Assembly: GCA_963565915.1 (NCBI GenBank)
Contig: OY751494.1
Span: 124,001 to 188,000 of the forward strand
Direction: 5' to 3'
DNA length: 64,000 nt
Origin: Entoloma clypeatum
Taxonomy: Eukaryota > Basidiomycota > Agaricomycetes > Agaricales > Entolomataceae
The notes below the pieces were generated by a model. It saw nothing but the letters and a program-made list of their open reading frames with translations. It did no database searches and was not told the origin of the DNA. Position numbers and translations under genes: made by a program. Below are positions 1-11,989 of the stretch, in pieces; the first letter of the stretch is position 1; every line of letters starts with the position of its first letter.

Positions 1-3000
1 CTGGCGAAATATCTCGACAATGACCGGGACAAATACGCGGATGCATAGGAATCGGGTGAAACGAACGGTCGCCTAGTAGGAAACATCATCCAACATCCTG
101 ATACACTTATTTATCGCGTTCGGAATAGCCAACATACTCCCCTCGCCAAAGTAAAAACTGTCTCCTGCCTTTGTAGCTGCTGTAAGTAAGATGGAATCCA
201 ATGCCACATAAGTATGTTTACGGGTTTGATGAAAATCGCGCCACAAGACTGTGGCGACCCTGTGGATCATCAAAGTCTGTCCAGTCTTTGTTTGATCTGA
301 TAACGATGGCATCTGATTCTTCTTGTTGTCGTTTCTTTTTCATCCTCCACCGGAAGAAGCCATTGTCGCATGCGGCATAGAGCTGCCGATCTTTTCTATG
401 CTCCACGGGGTTCGGAGTATCTATGCACGGTCTCACCGCAAAGCTGCGAGCAGGATGGGATCTTTGGACGTCATCTCTGATTAGGACTACTCTTCCCAAT
501 ATGGACGATATCTCTTTTTTCCCCCCTTTTTTCACGAGATTGACCGGTTCTCTCGGGAATCGGGACATACCGCGACGATCGTAGCTGCGGTTGCTAGTTG
601 GGGGGTTCCACGGAACAAGAAACTCGATTGATATCCTTGGGCTCCTTTCCTCCAGTACGGGCGATCGGCGCCTACATGAACTTTCGACCAGGTCACCAGA
701 GGCAGCAGTACTTGATCACGTGAAGTTTGGTTGGTTAGGGGCAAGGGCAATGGGCAAAATGGGAACGCCTGCGACAATAATGAATGTCGTGTTGACACGA
801 TGGGCCGGACGATGTCGAGCCCTCGGCAGCGACAGACCGTCTGATATCGATTGAGTGCCATTACATTTTGGGTGCGTGTCATACTTACCCGGGTACCCAC
901 TCACGAGTTCATATCAGGTCACCTTGGACACATTCAAACCTCGTTCTGATGTACGTATAGAAAAAGAGCACATCGCGCCCGATGCCCATTGCAAGATGGA
1001 TGGTTGGCGAGTCGTTCCGTCCTAGGATAGGTATCATCCTCCTGTCTGGTTTATGGTAGGTAATCGTACTATAGGCGAATGACGGTCACTCGCTGATGCA
1101 AAAGCTTACTGTAAACCTTATCATGACATATCGATCTACCGCCCACCGACATTCAAGTCATGTTGTCCTCATTGCGTCAGGGCGTCTGTGAACGTCTTCC
1201 GCAGTTGATACACCACCATCCAAGCACTGCAACGAGCCGCCGGTGTCATTGCGCCGCAGGAACGAACACACTACAGTGATTACACAAGGCGGATGTGCGG
1301 CTGTTGAACGCCGTGCCATGCACTCTCTTTGCATCACTTGGTAAGATTCTCCTCGTCACACCATAAATTTTTATATCGATAAACGCAGGTAAATCCGTTG
1401 AAAAATATTTCCAGAGCCCCGCATGTGTTTCATACATCTCCGGGTTGCGCACCTCTCCATTGCCGGGATAGGTTCAAGTTTCTCCCTCGGGATTACTAGT
1501 GCCTACCCCGGGTCCGCATCGTGTCAACGTCAATAGTCTGAAGATGTACGTATGATGGGTACGGCGTATTGAGGCCCAGAGGATTTGCGTTACCTCACTT
1601 TCGGCGAGATGTCGGAGGTATGTACCTTTCCTTTAATGTTCACGCACAGGCTCAGCGACGGTCTTGAAGTACTACTTTATTTGATGTCGACACAGTGGGT
1701 AATCGGGCTCTCCTTGCTGCGCCGCTGGACGGGTGTAAAATATACACTAATGGATGCATATGAACCCATCGACATCGGCCACGGAGTAAGTAATCAAACA
1801 GCCACGGGACGGGAAAAATAAACGGCAGGATCTACCAAGAAGGTGCGACGCTGCGTGAGCCTCGAGGGTTTCCCTCTACACGCTGTCTGTATTTGATGTG
1901 AAATTATTTACCTAGGGCTTTCGGTGGGTTCGGGCCCCGGGAATGAATCGACGGAAGGAAGGTCGTGCGTTACGTACTGGGAGCTTTCTGATACGGTGAG
2001 GATTGTTCTGCTCTCTGGCCTGCTCTACGTCCAGTGCCTTAATGCGGAATGCTGGTTCAGGATCTTCGCAAGTGAAGGAGAGACTGGAGCACACGTCGTC
2101 AATCTGCACACTCCAGAAGTCGACCACCGTCGATCGCCGCTCGAGCGCTTCCATCAGAACCAACTCGTGCCCGTGGGTACAGGACGATTGTTTCCAGTAT
2201 TTACAGTGCGCATCCCGGCCGAGACTTGGGTAGGCCTCGAGGCTCTCCTGCTGCACTCCACGTTATCGGTGTTGATGTGGTTATTGAGCAGGATATCGAG
2301 GGTCGGCCCATTTTTTAGCGGTAGACATTGCCGTATTTCCATGGTTTCCCCGCCGTCCGCCGTCCGAGTTTTGGTGCTGGAGTAGCAGACGAAACCGTGA
2401 CTCGACATGCAGAGGCGAGTCGCCTACAGCCGCTTCTGGTACATGACACACAACTTGCGTCGCCAGGGTAGATAAGCGTTAAAGCTTTCGGGGGCGCCGG
2501 GTGCCGGATGGGAAAAATTATTGAATGAGAGTAGGAGATAGCAGACAACTGTTTCTATAGTTTTCAAGAACGCAATCGAACGTTGCGCAATTAACTCGTG
2601 AAGCCGGTAATATTTCCTTTCTTCTTCAGGGGTGTCGTCTCTTCGTACGCAAAACTTTATCTTATGACTCGCTTTGAGCACATGTCGTGTTGTAGCTAGC
2701 TGGGAGAAAATGCGGACTTACGAGGGGGTATACTATGGGATTCTAGTCGAGGTACGACGGAAGATGGATCCCGTCCTCCGCGTACTCCAGGGAGGAGGCT
2801 TCTGACCGAAGCTGTTTTTGGGGCGTTGAATGAGGGGATTCGAGAGAGTCTGGACCGCTCGCTACTGACTGAATTCGCCATCTATGGAAGGGTGGATCCC
2901 CTGAAGCTTCCCTTGTGTTTGTGAATTCGCACACCCGGACCTGTTCACAAAAATCACAATCAGGATCAGCTCCTGCGCTGATCTCTCAATACGTCCATCC

Positions 3001-3152
3001 ACATATATAACCTTGCGAATGTCTGTCATTCCGACAGTGTCCATGCCCATCTGCGCGGTGGTTGACATGTTACAATACAGCCTTCGGTTCTTGTTGGCGA
3101 GATGATCGGCAGTTGTGTAATCAGGAATGGAAGGTGACGGCAAACATGTTGA
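1..3152. other. No confidently supported gene; scattered coding-like fragments
   Basis: I could not assemble a gene here. Several short open stretches on the minus strand have protein-like composition: 73-312, 1246-1452, 1912-2408 (apparently broken by a frame change near 2250), 2424-2681 and 2862-3176. A hydrophobic minus-strand segment at about 716-800 looks membrane-spanning. None shows a domain I can name, and the overlapping plus-strand frames are also partly open, so even the coding strand is uncertain. The most likely content is one or two old, decayed or heavily intron-split genes. Confidence 0.3.
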
Positions 3153-3653
3153 ATGCCGAGGCGAATCATGACGCATGGATGGGGTTTTTCCATTCTGAAT
3201 GGAGAGTACCTAAATGAAGACATCATGTGTTTTGCGTTGTCCATGACCGGCATCATCGATTGGTCAGTCGTATCCTTTGTGACGCCTCTCTCATATTGCA
3301 CGATATTTGATGCCGAGTCAGGATTGCGTAAACAGTACGTGTGAAGAGAGGGTGTGCATTCTAGAAAAAGGGTCAGCGGCGTCTTGGATTGCACAGAAAC
3401 GGTCCCGGGTTTGGGCTTTACCGTATTTGTAAAGGCCGTCCGAAAAGGAAGATTTTTTAGCATTTTGACAGACCTGCAGATCACCATCATGGGAAAGTCC
3501 CACACATCTGGACCGCGGATCGGACTCGCGGAGTACAGAAAGGAATTCCATAAAGAGCAGCTGCGTGACGAAGTTGATATTTGGCCGTATTTTCCTTGGC
3601 AAACTTTTGCTTCCGGGCTGATCTCTCCAAACAGCAGGAGCGAAATGAAATGA
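3153..3653 (+). pseudogene. Remnant of an APH-like (aminoglycoside phosphotransferase family) kinase
   Basis: Two open stretches on the plus strand (3153-3344 and 3354-3653) together resemble the C-terminal lobe of fungal APH-type small-molecule kinases. The first contains a sequence ending in TGIIDW followed by FVTPL. That is the usual place of the metal-binding Asp (IDW) and the segment after it. Upstream, where the family has the catalytic HGDxxxxN motif, the sequence reads NGEYLNED, so His, Asp and Asn are all changed. The second stretch contains an acidic/basic helix around EYRKEFHKEQL that would fit the family's C-terminal helices. No N-lobe was found upstream, and a stop separates the two parts (or a short intron hides there). 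Either a decayed copy or a pseudokinase. The family call rests on a short motif and is only moderately secure. Confidence 0.35.
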
Positions 3654-4226
3654 TGAACGAGTGCATTCATAGCGGACGATTATGGATGTGAATAAATGAA
3701 TGAAAAACACGCTGGAGGGGGATAGCAAGGACGGACGACCGCAGTAGCCGCAAACGTCGTCTTCTGAGTTGTTGCTGGGAGAGCGTTGCCGGAAACAGGC
3801 ACCTCCTCGGATTTGCGCCGTGGAGTAAGGGATGTCGGACAAGCTCAAAATGCGTAAAAAGAGAGCCGCAGATCGAAAGCGGCGTGGTTCCTGATATGGA
3901 CAGGAAAAATACAACTGCCAACCGGGATCAGTAGGCAGACCGCCAATCCCTTGTGTTTTCTTTGTTGTGTGACCCTCGGGATTTCCGGCAGGCTGTTTTT
4001 ACAGAATTACAATTGCCGTGGTTTCGCTTCTTTGCAGTCGTCGGAGTTACCCCTTTGGGAGGAGGGTGATCAAAAGGGTTCAATAAAGCGTTCATCATCA
4101 AAGCTGCTCGATTCTTCCTTTGCCCACTTCCATCTCAAACCCTCGGGGAGAGTGTACAGCTTCTTTCGTTCCTCGTTGGTTGCAAACGTGCCCGGTTTCT
4201 TGACTAAAGGCCCCGACCGTGTTCAC
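3654..4226. other. Intergenic region upstream of the zinc-finger gene
   Basis: No supported gene. The overlapping minus-strand ORFs at 3318-3921 have no recognisable domain and look like chance frames. This stretch probably contains the promoter of the gene starting at 4276. Confidence 0.4.
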
Positions 4227-4233
4227 TATAAAT
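4227..4233 (+). promoter_or_regulatory. Possible TATA box (TATAAAT)
   Basis: TATAAAT lies 43-49 bases before the first ATG of the C2H2 gene. Transcription would then begin around 4255-4260 and leave a very short 5' leader. Position and sequence only; not proven. Confidence 0.4.
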
Positions 4234-4275
4234 CATCGGCAAATAACAACCCATCTTCCAATTGCTTGCCACTTG

Positions 4276-5848
4276 ATGATGTCGTCGCATACCAGAGTCG
4301 TTTTGCCCAGTATCCATGAAATGTTTCCCGGTGAGTGACCCCCTCTGACTAATCTCACACACCCTCATCTTCCCTCTCACAGAGTATTTGATGAAGCCGT
4401 CTACCGATGCACGAAATCATACGAAATCGATGGTTGCTCCCCTCTCTCCACAGTCATCGCCTCGTTTGCATCCCTACGCATCTAGGCGCCACTCTACCGC
4501 TCCAGCCCCGGCTCAGCAGCATCGGCCAACAGCAATTCATGCGCCACATTCCTATCACGACTCCCCTCCGTCCTCCTACCCCCGCTCCACCCCATCAGAC
4601 TCTCCCGACTTCTCATTCGACGTCCTCCGCTCTGATCCCTCCAGTTCATCCCTCCAACACATCGCCTCCAGCCTCACCTTCCATTCCCACACCCGCGGTG
4701 GCCCATCTTCATCATCACCCGGATATGCTCCTGCGTTTCGAGTTTCTGTGCCTGAATCTACCCCCTTGCCCCTTCGCCCCTCCTCCTCCCCCTCCCCGCG
4801 TTCAGCCGGCGTTTCCCGTCCACATCGGCCGTCAACTGCCACCATCTCTACAGCCGCAAGCGGTGGAATGACACACAAACACGATTCTATCACTTCCCAC
4901 CCTCCGGCGCCCGCATATTCCACCCTGTCCTTCCCCGTCTCAGGGCCACAGACGCATTTTACCCCGGGTCTCGTCGGCCCTGGAGGCGTGTTGGGTGAGG
5001 ACCTCCGCTACGGGTCACCCACTACCACCCTCGACGACGCCGATCTGAACGCTTCAGACGGCGAACTCTCCTCAAACGGCAAAAAACACATATGCCTAAC
5101 GTGTCACAAGCGCTTCAACCGACCCAGCAGTCTCCGCATCCACGTCAACACGCATACTGGAGCCACACGTAAGTTCTCCCTCCCCAAAATCTTTTTTTTT
5201 CCCTCGTCATCTCACACGTTATCTTCGTGACGTACAGCCTTCCGGTGCCCGTGGCCGAACTGCGGACGAGAATTCAACGTTAATTCTAACATGCGCAGAC
5301 ACTATAGGAACCACACGACACCTGGTTTCTCCCGCCCACAGCCGTCGTCGTCGTCGTCTTCTTCGTCATCTGCAGAGCACCATCAGCGCCGCAGGAAACG
5401 TCGCATCGCGCCCCACGGCCTCGTCTTCGTCACAGGGAACTCGTCCGTGACCGCATCCTCTCCGCACTCTACCACGAGCCCCCTCGGTCAGGCTGGATAC
5501 CAACATCCCCATGCCCACAGGCAAACTGTCACGAAAAACGGCAGCGTCTCCTCGTCCGACGACTCAGACGAGGACATGTCCGAACCCGCGGAACTCGGCG
5601 ACGAAGACGAACTTCTCCCACACGACTCGGAGCCACTGCTGGACATGGACTCGGCAGAGTACATCCGCTCCAAGAGCCCCTACGAGCGGCAGCACCTCTC
5701 GTTCCAGCGCTACTCACAGTCGCACCTCCGCTCCGCCGAGATGCCGGACGTCGTGGTGTACTCGCCTTCGAGGGAGTATGCGCGCGTGTCGACGACGTTG
5801 AGGCCTGCATTTGGGCGCGGTGGCGTCAAAGAAGAGCCTCTGGTGTGA
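4276..5848 (+). CDS. C2H2 zinc-finger protein, putative transcription factor
   Basis: Three exons can be read: 4276-4330, 4383-5168 and 5238-5848, giving 483 residues. Both introns (4331-4382, GTGAGT..CAG with CTGAC; 5169-5237, GTAAGT..CAG) keep the frame. The first exon codes only 18 residues and is needed to extend the protein upstream of the Met at 4391; a second ATG at 4279 could equally be the start. Zinc finger 1 is C256-C259-H272-H276 (x2, x12, x3) and finger 2 is C284-C289-H302-H306 (x4, x12, x3). Intron 2 falls in the linker between them. The N-terminal 230 residues are rich in Ser, Pro and His. A Ser run and a basic RRRKRR segment (possible nuclear signal) follow finger 2, then an acidic stretch with DDSDED. 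Two adjacent classical fingers in a long disordered protein imply a nuclear DNA-binding regulator. Its targets are unknown. Confidence 0.88.
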
Positions 5849-6998
5849 TTCATTCCTGATTTACGATAGCAGCAACATCATGTTAGCATGGCCCTTCCTT
5901 TTCTTTCTCTTCCTTTCCCTATATCTTGGCACCACTTTTTTTGTCGCATATACCCTCATGACGCTATGCCTCTCCACATGTCGGACTCTTTCCTTTAACG
6001 ACCTCTTTTCAATGCAGCACCATCCACGCCCGGCTTAGCATGCCACATACATGAATATATCAATAACACCACACACATACCCCGTCCCCTGCACATTTGT
6101 CACCTTACCATTCCATCTCACTCAGGCTGTACTTGATGCAAGTGGCATCACCTGAGTTCCGATTCTTGTTAAACCCACTCCCAGTACAAATCTTGATCCC
6201 CCCCCACCCCGCTAGTAACTATAAAACATCACCGCATTCCGTCAATCATAGATATGTACCTAGTAATCAACCCCTCCGCCAGGCTTACATACATTGTTGC
6301 CACTTGAATCAAACGTTGTGCACCGAATAAAGCTAAGCCTGAGTTACGAAGACGTGTTGTTCAGTGGCAAGCTTATTCAAATAATGTTACTCAGCACGTC
6401 CGAGTTGACTCTACACCGAGTTCACGTTCCTCACCCCGGTACCTCGTTGTGGTTGGTGACCGCTGATATCATCCTGTGTACTGAGCTCGGGGGCCTGCGC
6501 GTTGGGATTGACGCGGCCGCGTTGACCAGCACATCACGATGTCGATCTGCCCCGCCTCAGTGAGCGTCTGAATCTGTCGATAAATCATAAGACAGTGCGA
6601 CCCGGAACCTTCCCCCCTTCCCCCCCCCTTACCTCCTTGAAACGAACTCGCTCGGAGCGGTTCGGTTGGCTTTGAAGATCTGCCAACACGTCGACACCGT
6701 TTCATGATTGCATGACCCGTTGACAGGAATGTAGAACTTACGATGTGCCGGTCGGTACACCATTGGCAGGACTGACGACTTCTGAACGGGTAAGAAGCAT
6801 GTCGGCAACAATTAGCATTGCATTGCAATACGTCAGAAATTATCTTGACGAACCTGACTGAACGATGTCACCACTCCACCCCTCGGCCATCGGTCTCTTT
6901 ACAAACAAACAGCGGACGAGAGTTTTGTTACGACTTTGCCAGTGGGATGCTTTCAACTTCCGGTACCCAATAGCGGCAGCTGTGGCCCAGTCTGTAGG
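5849..6998. other. 3' flank of the zinc-finger gene; no supported gene
   Basis: Short plus-strand ORFs after 5848 are probably 3' UTR and spacer. On the minus strand around 6500-6560 there is a short coding-like piece (QIDIV, then VLVNAAAS one frame over) that faintly recalls a short-chain dehydrogenase. It is frame-shifted and has no Rossmann glycine motif nearby, so I do not call it. Confidence 0.35.
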
Positions 6999-7160
6999 TT
7001 TCCGTTTCGCCTCGAATATTTACAAAATTTCTTGGGAGGTGCTGCTGCTGCGGCATCATGCATCATTCTCAACGTCAATTCCTCTTTCCGTTTCGCCTCG
7101 ATTATTGGAGGTGCCAGTGCTGCTGCGGCTTCATGCATCATTCTAAACGTCATTCCTCTC
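6999..7160 (+). repeat. Imperfect tandem duplication, about 86 + 76 bp
   Basis: Two adjacent copies begin with TTTCCGTTTCGCCTCGA at 6999 and 7085, share a GCTGCTGCGGC core and end with CATGCATCATTCT..AACGTCA. The second copy lacks about 10 bases in the AT-rich part. Confidence 0.8.
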
Positions 7161-7511
7161 CTCTCCTGATCATCGCATGTCCCATTATGTATGAAGAGTG
7201 TGAATACACACACCACTGAACCCCCTCGTTCCCAACCGAGTCGGTCGATGAGTCTGTGCAAAGAAACCGTCATTCTCACACCGCACACGGGCAGCCCGAT
7301 GGTCGGGCGTAACTGTATTCCTTGCACCCCCCCCAGCTTTACCTACCTTGCTTCTTCCCTGACAAGCGGACGGCGCTTGTTCCTGACTTGATCTCCCATA
7401 TCTGGAAGGGATAGACGATGATGGGACTTTGTTTTCCAAGATCAGCAGGGCTGCGCTGCGGAAACAAGGCCCAGGTTTTTTTCTTTCTCTCCCCCTCCAT
7501 TCCCCCGATTC

Positions 7512-7530
7512 TTGTTGTTGTTGTTGTTGT
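7512..7530 (+). repeat. (TTG)n microsatellite
   Basis: Six uninterrupted TTG units in a non-coding stretch. Confidence 0.9.
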
Positions 7531-7600
7531 TTCGCGTCTGATGGACCACGTTAAACGGTTCCCTTCAAGTTCCCATGTATGAATGTTTTTTTCGGTGTTT

Positions 7601-7620
7601 TCTTTCTTTCTTTCTTTCTT
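7601..7620 (+). repeat. (TTTC)n microsatellite
   Basis: Five TCTT units in a pyrimidine-rich stretch. Confidence 0.9.
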
Positions 7621-8970
7621 CCAACAAGAACGCGTGGACGAACAATGAGTGTGATTGAAATGTATCACATCACTTAGCTCCGCAGGCTGGTTCAAGTTTC
7701 CGGTGCGGTTAACTTGGTAACCTGTCGACCGTGGCTTGAGATGGCAACGAGGCAGAGAAGACGTAGGTACGCTTACTTGACGAATGAATGAAAACCACGT
7801 TAACAGTCTTGCGTGTTGCGGTGCGATTGATCGTACATACCATACTTGGATGCTTATCAATACGTGGAGATATTCAGCGTCGGCGAAATGGAGAGGAGCG
7901 ATCGCCGATGCACGTGGGGTGGATGTCCCAAAAGAAGACAGTCCAAATGCATGATAAGTTTACCCGGCTAAAGTCGGTGTACGGTTGTTGCATGGGTGAC
8001 GACTCACGCGAGAGTAGCTTGACTGCGCAAGATGTTAAGTTATGTGTCAGAACCCTTGTCACTGGCCAAGAGCCTGGACACGTGGGTACACAGGTGTTGC
8101 ATCGCCGATCGCGGTCGAAGTGAACCGGGTACGGCAACTGTACGGCGTTAGAGTGCAACAAACCTGGTAAGTCAGTCGAGGATCGCCCGATAGGAGTTGT
8201 CATCGATATCGATGTATGTGGGTCAGCAGCATATGGACCTGATCAGCACTGATCATCGTGATCATCGGAAGGTTGGGGGACGATCGCTTTTAAATAGTCG
8301 ACTGTACTTATCTCCCGAAAAAGAGTCTGTCGGTTCCCAGGTTCAGGGTTGAGAGTTCTGATCTGCAGTTCCCCCTGAGGTACATATGGGATTACTTTAC
8401 CTTTACCTGGGACGCACTGGACCATCAGTGTTTCCTGACCAAAAAAGTCAGACATACATTTCATTTCGGGCCCCGGTATACCACTGTTCGTCAAGGTTAC
8501 TGACTCACTGGAGCAGTTGAGCGCTGTGGGCGTAGCGAAGAATGAAAATGGTCCTTTTTTTTAATGAACAAAGTTCGAAATGGGCTCGACAGTGTGGATT
8601 GAATGCGGTCACAATGCCAGATGAAATCTTTCAAAGGTGATATCATGAGGGACGGGGAAGGCGTATGATGGGAAGAAATTGGATACGCCTCGCGTCCAGC
8701 TGACAACAAGTCGGATGCGCTTTGCCTCCGTCGATCTTGCTCTGCCTTGTATGTCGGGAAGAGAGTGGCGATTGTGGCGAAGCACAGCATGGCCCGCAGT
8801 CCTCCGACTGGCATCAGTCGCCTACGTTTTCATTGTCAGCGCATGGGGGCAATAATAGATTAATCGATAGAGGCTGATAGAGATCAGTGAGCCGCATTTG
8901 ACGGTTTTTTTTACAAAGATTGTGTCACCATATTTTAGATGGATGACACAGACGCGTCGACGGTGCGTAC

Positions 8971-9507
8971 CTCATTAATTTCAAATCAAACCTTGCTTGA
9001 CTCGGATTGTTCAACTGCAAGTTTAACTCTGCGATTGGTCTTTCGATAACACCGCGAACCATCTGGAATGGCAGTTTTTCATGAAATCGATTGGACGCGA
9101 TCATCGTGAAAGCCTTCACGCAGGAGGCTCCATTTACGTCATAATGAATCGTAAGTAGATGGCTGGGAGATGAATTGATAGGAGTCGTACCCCCAGTAGA
9201 CCACCCCAATAGGCGTCTGTTTGCCTTCCCCTTCATTCCGGTCAATTCTACGTTCATTTCTATGAAGGTTTGATTCATCGTTGAATTCGTAAGTCAGGTT
9301 TGGTTACATAACTTCACTGACGATCTGAGGTTGAGGACAGCAGGGCCACGCCGAAATAATGAACGATGCAGCAAAGATGGGCAGAACCCAATGGAGGTGA
9401 TACTGTTGTGGTCTGACAAATGACGTCTTTCGATGCGTTTCCTCTTGTGCGTCTGTAATAGAGACCTTGATTGTTCGTCTTCCATTCCAATGGGCACTCA
9501 GCTCCAT
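8971..9507 (-). CDS. Hypothetical membrane-anchored protein, partial gene model
   Basis: On the minus strand, exon 1 (9507-9318) and exon 2 (9259-8971) join in frame across a 58-nt intron (GTGAAG..CATAG). Exon 1 starts at an ATG and carries one hydrophobic segment near residues 38-56 (HWVLPIFAASFIISAW), preceded by a basic/polar N-terminus, which suggests a type II membrane anchor or uncleaved signal. Exon 2 encodes a polar, probably extracytoplasmic domain with GWSTGGTTP and a repeat-like NPSQARFDL. Exon 2 ends at a GTACGC donor, so at least one more exon is expected toward lower coordinates; I could not fix it. I do not recognise the family; fungal proteins with one anchor and beta-rich repeats (DUF3712-like) are a guess only. 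No stop falls in the two exons, so the gene may be intact. Confidence 0.4.
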
Positions 9508-11112
9508 GAGGAGGAAACCAAGTGTATGTAACAGAGCAGGCCGTACCAGAACGCCACTGAGATCGCCGTGCTGTAATGACCGTCTGAGGAAGATCAAACC
9601 CCATAAAAAGTGGAAAACGTCAGATGGCCTTCCCTTTGTCGGCACATAGAGCAAGAAAGGGCAGGTTTCATCGAGTAGAAGGGGTCCGTCGTTTGCTGAT
9701 CGGGGCTAGGGAACTTCAAGTGGAGCGACGGGGTGCTGATCGGGGCTACTAAGGGAAGTTCAATTTAAGTACTTCAACGGATTATGTCCAAAAAATGATT
9801 GACCGATGTCGATGAGCAGTGGGCGAGTCTTATTGACTCAAAGAAGACTCCAGATCGTTTCGCACAACTCAAGCAGTGTGTCGAGCGGGGTGGTAAAAAA
9901 AAGATGTGGCTACCAAACAGGCAATCACACGTGACTGCCACCTCGACCTTGTGCGTTCTTTTTGCTCGTTCGAATCCAATGACTCGGATGTCCTATGTGA
10001 TAGAGCGCGCCCCTCTAGAACCATCTGGAAACATCAGTAAATGTCGATCAACCATCAATCGACTTGTATACGGACCACAGCCACATTGTATTCCAATCCT
10101 TCTCTCAGCTTCTACAACGTTCGCGTATATTCTCTGCGATTGACATAGTAAAAACATGTCCTTCCTTGCGACTGATCCAATCAGGCAATGTCCGCACAGC
10201 AGGACCTGCCACTGCCGCTCTCACTCCTCAATAACCGTGACTCATCCAGTCGCTCGTCGTCCATTATTCATGGTCCAGAGTTGACCAATCATGACAATTT
10301 CGCAGTCGTCACCGTGCATCGCGTTAATCGTCATTCGTTCTGTCCGCAGTTTCAAGAACGTACGTTCGAGGTCAGTGACATTTTCCTTGTGGGAACCGGT
10401 ATATTGATCCCTCGTAGACCTCGCCACCACGCTCGTCATCGCTTTCGGAAAGGGACATCACAGACGACGCGAGGTTTCCATCTCGTTTTCAGGCACCCCC
10501 ACCAGACGGCCATTGGACTGGTGCTTCGATACTGGGGGTCCTTAACGTACGCCTGTTTCATTCCCTTTGCCTCATTCGCAGCTAGCTCAATACATGATTC
10601 AATCAGGTAGGATTGTCGGCTATCATACGCTCCAGTACTCAACCAAGCTCTGGCGTCCTGCTAATGCCCTCTATATCCTTTAGAATACTCATCAACGGAA
10701 CCCCAGGTCAAGATTTGTTTCAGAGATTATACGGTTGGACATCTTCTATCTGACGATGATGTCGAATGACCCTTTGCGTCGGAAAGAACTCCTCGGGGAT
10801 AGGGATCGCTCAGGGGGCCGCCGCCATCGCATCACCTGGGACGGGAGGAGGGAGGCTTCTGGTTCTCCAAATCACCATGGAGACGCTGTTGAAGATGCAG
10901 GAGAAAGTTGGATATGCAAAGCGTTGGGCATGCTTTCAAATAGACGCATCCCGTGTGTTCCCACTGGCAGCATCCGTCCAATGAGATCGACTGCCTCATG
11001 TCTCCTTCCTTGGCCTGCGTCTTGTTCACGATCAGCCACACCACGACGCCACCTATCTCCCTCCTGCATTGTCTCCGTATTTCATCAGGTTTACCTCATC
11101 ATGCTCCTTTAC
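9508..11112. other. No confident gene; coding-like fragments on both strands
   Basis: Minus-strand fragments at 10436-10642 and 10242-10439 and plus-strand fragments at 10188-10610 and 10766-10984 are open and fairly protein-like, but no consistent splice chain or domain emerges. The reading frame running into the membrane-protein gene from 10735 has low-quality composition before about 11100, so I treat it as upstream sequence. Confidence 0.3.
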
Positions 11113-11989
11113 ATGCCATCGCGATATAGCGCGGCAGAACGTCGTCTGTTCCGATGCAGGGACGCAGACAGTCGTCCGATGAATCCGTTACGGGATGACA
11201 GATCCCCGGATACTCTTTCCGTTGACACTTCTTCCGAATCTACAAGCGCTGGGCGGGGTCAAGACGATTCGCAATGGGAGCAGTACATTACAACACACAT
11301 GCACAGCGAATGGAAGATGTCGCAGTATGTCTCCACCTTGCTGATCCCGTACGTCTTCTTTTGGCTGGGTCAGACGCCTAATGGCTTTGAAAAACACAGA
11401 ATCATGTTCGCGATCCTCCAGATGCAAATCGGAAGTGCAATTATACGCGCGTCTGCATTACTCGCTCTGATTTGCGGGGTCGCGGGTCTCCTCTTGAGCT
11501 GCGTCTTTCTCGTAAGGATTGGGATTCTCACGAAAGGACATGACGTTGCCAAGGTCTGGTTGAAGGTGTGTGTCATCCTTCTTCCTCGGAGCCTGCCCAC
11601 CGAGCATAATCCCCTCGCAGGACTCCTCCACATGCTCGATTTTGACCCCTTCCTCAAGCTTCAGAACCCGCCATCGCTGGTGGGATCTATGGACATTCTT
11701 GGCGATGCCCGTGGTCTGGACTTCATGGTGAGTTAGTTGAATCCTTCCTCGTTATGGAAGAGCTCACCGTCTGGTCCAATGAAGGTCCGCGATTCTTTTT
11801 ATCATCTCATTTATGTGCATGTTATGGTTGCCGTCGACGGATTCGTCTACCAGTCCTAGTGACAATGCTTCAATATCGATGGCCGCCCGTCCGTTGGCTG
11901 CCGCATGCACGACGGTGGTGGCGCTGGGAGTGCTATGTTTCTACCATGTTGTCAAGACGTTATCGAAGTTTGAAGAAGGCAGTACATAG
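11113..11989 (+). CDS. Uncharacterised multi-pass membrane protein
   Basis: Exons 11113-11565, 11621-11727 and 11785-11989 splice in frame (introns of 55 and 57 nt, GTGTGT..GCAG and GTGAGT..AAG) to a 254-residue protein. Splicing matters: read straight through, exon 2 is in the wrong frame, while spliced it gives WWDLWTFLAMPVVW, running into the hydrophobic SAILFIISFMCMLW across the second junction. Four hydrophobic segments are visible: one or two before the first junction (around ASALLALICGVAGLLL), one at WTFLAMPVVW..FMCMLW, and a C-terminal one (VVALGVLCFYHVV). The N-terminus is polar and Ser/Asp-rich with an Trp-containing segment. Proteins of this layout are common and unnamed in Agaricomycetes; role unknown, presumably in a cellular membrane. 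The start is uncertain: ATG 11101 and further upstream Met codons are in frame, and an upstream exon is possible. Confidence 0.6.

Larger units (their letters stand above)
7161..8970. other. Spacer with simple repeats; possible downstream exons of a minus-strand gene
   Basis: Contains a (TTG)n tract at 7512-7530 and a (TTTC)n tract at 7601-7620. Minus-strand open stretches at 8243-8494 and 8497-8814 are protein-like and could be downstream exons of the gene at 8971-9507. One possible acceptor (AACGTAG, about 8826) would join in frame with the donor at 8970, but the intron would be about 145 nt, unusually long for this window. No domain recognised. Confidence 0.35.

Noticed and set aside
5488..5810. 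Antisense and alternate-frame ORFs inside the zinc-finger gene
   Set aside because: Ser and Arg runs caused by GC-rich codons of the real exon 3.
6480..6560. Short-chain dehydrogenase fragment
   Set aside because: Only a few residues fit, split over two frames, with no nucleotide-binding glycine motif.
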